Below are positions 6,813 to 10,612 of a stretch of 10,612 bases of DNA, piece by piece. Below the pieces are notes generated by a model. The model did no database searches. It saw only the letters and a program-made list of their open reading frames with translations, and was not told the DNA's origin. Position 1 is the first letter of the stretch, and the number at the start of each line of letters is the position of its first letter. Source of the DNA: CBDUQI01 sp965369325 (GTDB taxonomy: Bacteria > Pseudomonadota > Gammaproteobacteria > Steroidobacterales > JBCBZW01); assembly GCA_965369325.1 (NCBI GenBank), contig CBDUQI010000207.1, forward strand, positions 1-10,612, given 5' to 3'. The position numbers were made by a program, and so were the translations under genes.

Positions 6813-7754
6813 ATGGAACGAATGAGTATTGACCTCGATGCAGCACTCAAGCACAAGGCCATAAACGGCTGGGGGTTGTTCTCGCTCATCAGCATCCCGA
6901 TGTGCATCGTAATGATCACCCAGATGCTGGGGACCGATATGTCCACCGGGCCGGGGGTGTCGTCTATGATCGGGTTTTCGGTGCGCTGGGCCGTGCCGTT
7001 TATCTACCTGGTCATCGCAGCATCTGCCGTTCAGACGCTGTTTCCAGGGCGATTCCCAAGGTGGTGGCTGCGCAACCGAAAGTTCATCGGCTTGTGTTTT
7101 GCGGTGGCGATGGCGTGGCAGGGTTTGTTCATCTTTATCATGTCGAACTTCTTTCGCGAGTTCTACTATCAAGATGTCTATCTGTTGCGCGATGAGCTGG
7201 AAGGAAGCATCGGCTATATCTTTTTGCCTGTGATGGTGCTCACCTCGTTCAATTTCGGCCGAAAATATCTAAGCCCAACGCAGTGGAAGTTGTTGCACAA
7301 GAGTGGCATCTACTTTCTTTTTGCCTACCCCTTTAGCGTCTACTGGTGGAACCTGTTCTACTACGAGAACCCCGATCCGATTGACTATGTTTTCTATTGG
7401 AGTGGCTTTATCGCGTTTACGTTGAGAATTGCCGCTTGGGGCAAAAAGCGCTTGCAGGTAGCGGGGAAGAAGGCGACAACACAGAGCAGTACGCTACTGG
7501 CGTTCAAAGTGTTGGGCAGCGCGATTATCGCCATCGGGTTTTTCGCGGCCGCTTCCGGGCTGCAGTGGCAAGAATCTGTTACGGAATTGTTAACCGCACC
7601 CAAGTGGTCTGCTGATCTTGTTCTCTGGTTGCCGTTCTGGCCGCTTGAGCCTTATTTGCCACTGTTTATCATCGGGCTAGGAACGATGCTGCTCACCAGG
7701 GCCTCGACTGAGCAGAGCGACACGTTGGCGGAGGCGAAACCGTTTACGCCTTAG
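6813..7754 (+). CDS. Eight-helix membrane protein, possibly a degenerate ferric reductase-like domain
   Basis: A 313-residue integral membrane protein with about eight hydrophobic segments. Two places recall the ferric reductase-like/YedZ transmembrane superfamily: RKFIGLCFAVAMAWQGLF, where the family has an R..LGL..F.Y..LH pattern, and QWKLLHKSGIYFLFAYPF, where it has W..LH...Y...LH. In the first the heme-ligand position is Gln, and in the second only the first His remains. The whole protein has just two histidines (in LKHKA and LLHKS), so canonical b-heme binding looks impossible. The family call is tentative. Start choice is open: ATG 6813 (used) has no visible Shine-Dalgarno; ATG 6822 has GGAA only three bases upstream. 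The stop is 24 bases before the spermidine dehydrogenase-like gene, so an operon is likely and a role in membrane anchoring or electron transfer for that enzyme is conceivable. Confidence 0.75.
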   Translation: MERMSIDLDAALKHKAINGWGLFSLISIPMCIVMITQMLGTDMSTGPGVSSMIGFSVRWAVPFIYLVIAASAVQTLFPGRFPRWWLRNRKFIGLCFAVAMAWQGLFIFIMSNFFREFYYQDVYLLRDELEGSIGYIFLPVMVLTSFNFGRKYLSPTQWKLLHKSGIYFLFAYPFSVYWWNLFYYENPDPIDYVFYWSGFIAFTLRIAAWGKKRLQVAGKKATTQSSTLLAFKVLGSAIIAIGFFAAASGLQWQESVTELLTAPKWSADLVLWLPFWPLEPYLPLFIIGLGTMLLTRASTEQSDTLAEAKPFTP

Positions 7755-7778
7755 TCGGGTGATATTTGGGAGGTGACG

Positions 7779-9647
7779 ATGGACTCGCGTGATCGATACC
7801 TCGGCATGGACAGGACAATTACCCGCCGCGATTTCCTAAATGGCGCCAGCATTGCCGTGGCCGCGTCACTGATGCCCGCGTGCGCCAGCAACACCAACCC
7901 GATCGATGACCGCGCTTCGGCGTACTACCCACCAGCCGAGACGGGCATGCGGGGCTCGCATCCCGGCTCGTTCGAAGCGGCTCACGCGCTGGTGCAGGGA
8001 CAGCGATTCACAGCGCAAAGCGTCGATGAGCACCACGATCTGGTGGTGGTAGGCGCAGGCCTCAGTGGTCTGTCCGCCGCTTATTTCTACCGCCGTGACG
8101 TCAACCCGGATGCAAGAGTTCTTATCCTGGACAATCATGACGATTTTGGTGGTCATGCCAAACGAAATGAATTCACCCACGACGGGCGAACCTTTATCGG
8201 CTTCGGTGGCACCATGCTGATCGATGCGCCGCACACCTATCCGGCGGTGGCCAGGCAGCTGATCCGGGAACTTGGTATCGATACTTTGCGCTACAGCGAA
8301 TTCCATCATAGCCACCTGGCATCGCTTGGTATGGGCCGAGCAACGTTTTTCGATCAAGACACCTTCGGCGCAGATTTCCTGGCGACCGGTCGGCACGGCT
8401 TCGCCGACACAATTGGTGATGTGCCGTTATCGGTGGCAGGCCGGGAGGCGCTTGAGCGCCTGTTCGCGGACAAGGACGACTATCTGGCCAGTATGAGTGT
8501 GACGCAGCGCCGCGCGGTACTGCACTCACACAGTTGGCGTGACTACCTGAGGACCTTCGCTGGCATGGGGGAGGAAGTACTTACATTTGTGCAAAAGTGG
8601 TCGCACGGCGTCTGGGCGATCGGCGCCGACGCGTTACCCGCATGGGTTGCCTGGGCGGAAGGCTACCCAGGCTTCGCCAACATGGACCTTGGCGAGCGCG
8701 ATGAGGAATCTGGCGAGCAGGGCCCTAAGCGTTTTCGCTTTCCGGATGGCAATGCGTCTGTGGCGCGCCTGTTGGTGCGCAAACTTATTCCAGGCGTAGC
8801 GCCCGGCAACACGATGGAGGACATCGTGACGGCGCGCTTTGACTACTCCAAGCTGGACCTGCCGGAAAACCGAACACGCATCCGATTGAGTAGCACGGTG
8901 GTCGGGTTACAGCATCAGGCGGGCGAGCTCGACGCGGATCTGGACGTGAGTTACACGCATGGAAAGAACACGCACACAGTCACAGCGAGCAAGGTCGTGT
9001 GGGCCGGCTATCATGCGTTGTTGCCTTATGTCTGTCCCGACCTGGAAGCACAGCAGGCGCAGGCGCTGGCCAGCGCTGTGCGGGCGCCTCTCGTTTACAC
9101 CAGTGTGTTAATCCGCAACTGGCGCAGCCTGGTCAAGCTCGGCCTGCGTCGTGCTTATTGTCCTGGCAGTTTTTTTCAGACCGTCATGCTCAGCCACGCG
9201 GTAAGTTACGGTGATCATAAGTTTGCCGAATCCCCGGATGAGCCGGTTGTCCTGCACTTGCAACACATTCCACTTCAGCCGGGACTACCTGCGGGCGAGC
9301 AGTTTCGGGCGGGGCGCCGGTCTTTGCTCGAGATCCCGTTTGAAACATTCGAGCGCAATGTGCGTGACCAGCTCGGTCGACTATTAGGCCCGGGCGGCTT
9401 CGATTCGGCGCGAGATATCTTGGGGATAACGGTCAATCGGTGGCCGCACGGGTATGCTTACTCGCTGGACGCGAATTCAGGTGATATCGCTTGGTGGCCG
9501 GAGCGATGGGCTCACCAGCGCCGCCCCTGGATGGACGCGCGTCGTGTTGTCGGCAATATCACCATTGCGGGTACCGATGCCGCCTCTAACGCGATGACAG
9601 AGTCCGCGATTGAAGAGGCACACCGGGCCGTAAGTGAGCTTTTTTAA
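7779..9647 (+). CDS. Tat-exported FAD-dependent oxidoreductase, spermidine dehydrogenase-like
   Basis: A 622-residue flavoprotein resembling bacterial spermidine dehydrogenases (SpdH type). The N-terminus, DRYLGMDRTITRRDFLNG, contains a twin-arginine motif (Arg16-Arg17-Asp-Phe-Leu) and a hydrophobic stretch ending LMPACAS; the Cys35 context only loosely fits a lipobox. The FAD dinucleotide fold is clear: VVVGAGLSGL (Gly92, Gly94, Gly97) and the end of the second strand with LDNHDDFGGHAKRNEF. A FRFPDGNASVARLLVR block lies in the middle, and the C-terminal FAD segment ITIAGTDAASNAMTESAIEEA is of amine-oxidase type. SpdH enzymes oxidise spermidine to 1,3-diaminopropane and 4-aminobutanal; substrate identity here is inferred. 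ATG 7779 has GGGAGG at 7768-7773, five bases upstream; a GTG at 7773 overlaps that site and is rejected. It forms an operon with the upstream membrane protein, and a paralogue follows. Confidence 0.9.
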   Translation: MDSRDRYLGMDRTITRRDFLNGASIAVAASLMPACASNTNPIDDRASAYYPPAETGMRGSHPGSFEAAHALVQGQRFTAQSVDEHHDLVVVGAGLSGLSAAYFYRRDVNPDARVLILDNHDDFGGHAKRNEFTHDGRTFIGFGGTMLIDAPHTYPAVARQLIRELGIDTLRYSEFHHSHLASLGMGRATFFDQDTFGADFLATGRHGFADTIGDVPLSVAGREALERLFADKDDYLASMSVTQRRAVLHSHSWRDYLRTFAGMGEEVLTFVQKWSHGVWAIGADALPAWVAWAEGYPGFANMDLGERDEESGEQGPKRFRFPDGNASVARLLVRKLIPGVAPGNTMEDIVTARFDYSKLDLPENRTRIRLSSTVVGLQHQAGELDADLDVSYTHGKNTHTVTASKVVWAGYHALLPYVCPDLEAQQAQALASAVRAPLVYTSVLIRNWRSLVKLGLRRAYCPGSFFQTVMLSHAVSYGDHKFAESPDEPVVLHLQHIPLQPGLPAGEQFRAGRRSLLEIPFETFERNVRDQLGRLLGPGGFDSARDILGITVNRWPHGYAYSLDANSGDIAWWPERWAHQRRPWMDARRVVGNITIAGTDAASNAMTESAIEEAHRAVSELF

Positions 9648-9810
9648 CAACGTCGCACAACTTGAACTGATACAGGAGTTACCAGATGCCGGAAATTGGG
9701 GGCCGCACCAGTATGCATCACTCAGCGGCCTCACGCGGGTCGAGTCGCTCGCAAGGCCGATTAGTGATCTGCCCGCCCAAGTCCGCAAAGTCTACTTAAT
9801 CGTAGGGTAA
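9634..9810 (+). CDS. Candidate 58-residue small protein between the two oxidoreductases
   Basis: An open frame beginning at GTG 9634, right after an in-frame TAA, overlaps the last 14 bases of the preceding gene and ends at TAA 9808-9810. The product has a natural-looking composition: MSFFNNVAQLELIQELPDAG, then a middle with WGPHQYASL, and the end LPAQVRKVYLIVG. Of the 40 codons from 9688 on, 27 end in G or C, similar to real genes here. Against it, no good Shine-Dalgarno precedes the GTG, and I recognise no family. A strong AGGAG at 9674-9678 instead precedes ATG 9686 in another frame, whose Ser/Arg-rich 37-residue product looks unlike a protein. It could be a coupled small gene or the remnant of a lost one. 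Confidence 0.3.
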   Translation: MSFFNNVAQLELIQELPDAGNWGPHQYASLSGLTRVESLARPISDLPAQVRKVYLIVG

Positions 9811-9844
9811 TCGCTGTGCCTATTCACATCGGGAGTATTGGACG

Positions 9845-10612
9845 ATGATGAAATATAACGATCGCATATTGGGCATGCACTGCGACATTTCTCGTCGCGA
9901 TATTTTGCGGGGTGTCGGTGCGGTCGCGACGACGGCATTCGTGCCCGGCGTCGCCTTCGCTGATCAGGTGCTTGGGCTGGAAAGTGGCGCGATTAAACAC
10001 TATCCACCCGAGCTAACAGGTTTGCGTGGCAGCCATGCAGGATCTTTTGAAGTCGCCCATGCAGTGGCGCGTGAAGGTCGTCGTGACTGGGGGCCTGTTG
10101 CGGAAAGCGACCGTGACATCTATGATCTGCTGGTCGTCGGCGCAGGACTCAGCGGCCTAGCGGCTGCCCATTTTTTCCGCAAATCACATCCCGACGCCCG
10201 CATATTGCTGCTGGATAATCACGACGACTTTGGCGGGCACGCCAAGCGCAACGAATTCCAGGCTGACGGGCGGACGGTCATCGGATACGGTGGCTCGCAG
10301 AGCCTTGAAGCACCCGCGGGGTACGCGTCCAGCACTAAGTCGCTGCTCAGCGACCTGGGCGTTGACCTCGATCACTTCTACAAGGTTTACGATAAACGGT
10401 TTTTCCACCGTCACAAACTGGCTGGTGCGGTTTTCTTTGACAAGGCTAACTGGGGTGTCGATCGTCTGGTGCCGTATGATCTGGGCAGTTTGCGCTACAC
10501 CGTGCCCCTGTCGGATTCGACGGTCTCGGTGGAAGGCGCTGTTGCGCAGATGCCGATGTCCAGCGCTGCCCGCAAGCAAATGTTGCGCTTGCTCACCTCT
10601 CACGCCGATGCG
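9845..10612 (+). CDS. Second spermidine dehydrogenase-like FAD oxidoreductase (3' end outside window)
   Basis: The first 256 codons of a paralogue of the preceding oxidoreductase; the frame is open to the window edge. It has a Tat signal (NDRILGMHCDISRRDILRG, Arg17-Arg18) that ends in a signal-peptidase site, VAFA before Asp40, predicting a soluble periplasmic enzyme. It then shows YPPELTGLRGSHAGSFEVAH, the FAD-binding VVGAGLSGL (Gly99, Gly101, Gly104) and LDNHDDFGGHAKRNEF. These parts align without gaps with the first copy, while later regions diverge strongly. GGGAG at 9831-9835 is nine bases before ATG 9845; the next codon is also ATG (9848), a second possible start. The 197 bases after the first copy contain no clear terminator, so the two may be cotranscribed. 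About 365 residues are missing if it has the usual length, so substrate-site residues cannot be compared. Confidence 0.9.
   Translation, partial: MMKYNDRILGMHCDISRRDILRGVGAVATTAFVPGVAFADQVLGLESGAIKHYPPELTGLRGSHAGSFEVAHAVAREGRRDWGPVAESDRDIYDLLVVGAGLSGLAAAHFFRKSHPDARILLLDNHDDFGGHAKRNEFQADGRTVIGYGGSQSLEAPAGYASSTKSLLSDLGVDLDHFYKVYDKRFFHRHKLAGAVFFDKANWGVDRLVPYDLGSLRYTVPLSDSTVSVEGAVAQMPMSSAARKQMLRLLTSHADA

Noticed and set aside
9686..9799. 37-codon frame with a well-placed AGGAG ribosome-binding site
   Set aside because: The product is Ser/Arg/His-rich and unlike a folded protein, and a better-looking frame covers the same bases; the site may be coincidental.
10184..10603. Minus-strand open frame over the second oxidoreductase
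   Set aside because: Fully antisense to a conserved FAD-binding region; similar antisense frames occur over the first copy, so it reflects codon composition.

Overview
The window looks like chromosomal DNA of a moderately GC-rich Gram-negative proteobacterium, most likely a gammaproteobacterium. The signs are a YbjQ-family protein, a RarD-type transporter, lipobox and twin-arginine (Tat) export signals, GC-ending codons and tight operons. I saw no transposase, integrase, tRNA, rRNA or CRISPR array, so this reads as ordinary chromosome with some accessory character in the middle.

Left part (1-1525): the last codons of a probable sigma-factor gene overlap a zinc-finger anti-sigma gene, which is followed with almost no gap by a YbjQ-family gene. 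A separate gene then encodes a lipoprotein built of short beta-type repeats, resembling bactofilin-like polymer-forming proteins. This is a plausible ECF sigma/anti-sigma envelope-stress locus.

Transport part (1717-4224): a rarD-type EamA transporter and a GPH-family (MelB-like) cation symporter, both on the plus strand, each with its own upstream gap.

Centre (4432-6657): the least ordinary part. A protein with one N-terminal membrane anchor and a type-1 periplasmic-binding domain (branched-chain amino-acid receptor type) is followed 16 bases later by a TIR-domain protein with two C-terminal membrane segments. The predicted topology puts a ligand-binding domain in the periplasm and a TIR domain, with its candidate catalytic glutamate, in the cytoplasm. 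No transport permease or ATPase is adjacent. I infer a transmembrane sensor/TIR effector pair. A small two-helix membrane protein lies convergently just downstream.

Right part (6813-10612): an eight-helix membrane protein faintly like the ferric reductase-like transmembrane superfamily but with only two histidines, then a complete Tat-exported FAD-dependent oxidoreductase of spermidine dehydrogenase type, then a second divergent paralogue of it that runs off the window edge. A doubtful 58-residue reading frame fills the gap between the two oxidoreductases. The group suggests periplasmic oxidation of polyamines or related amines, with the membrane protein a possible partner.
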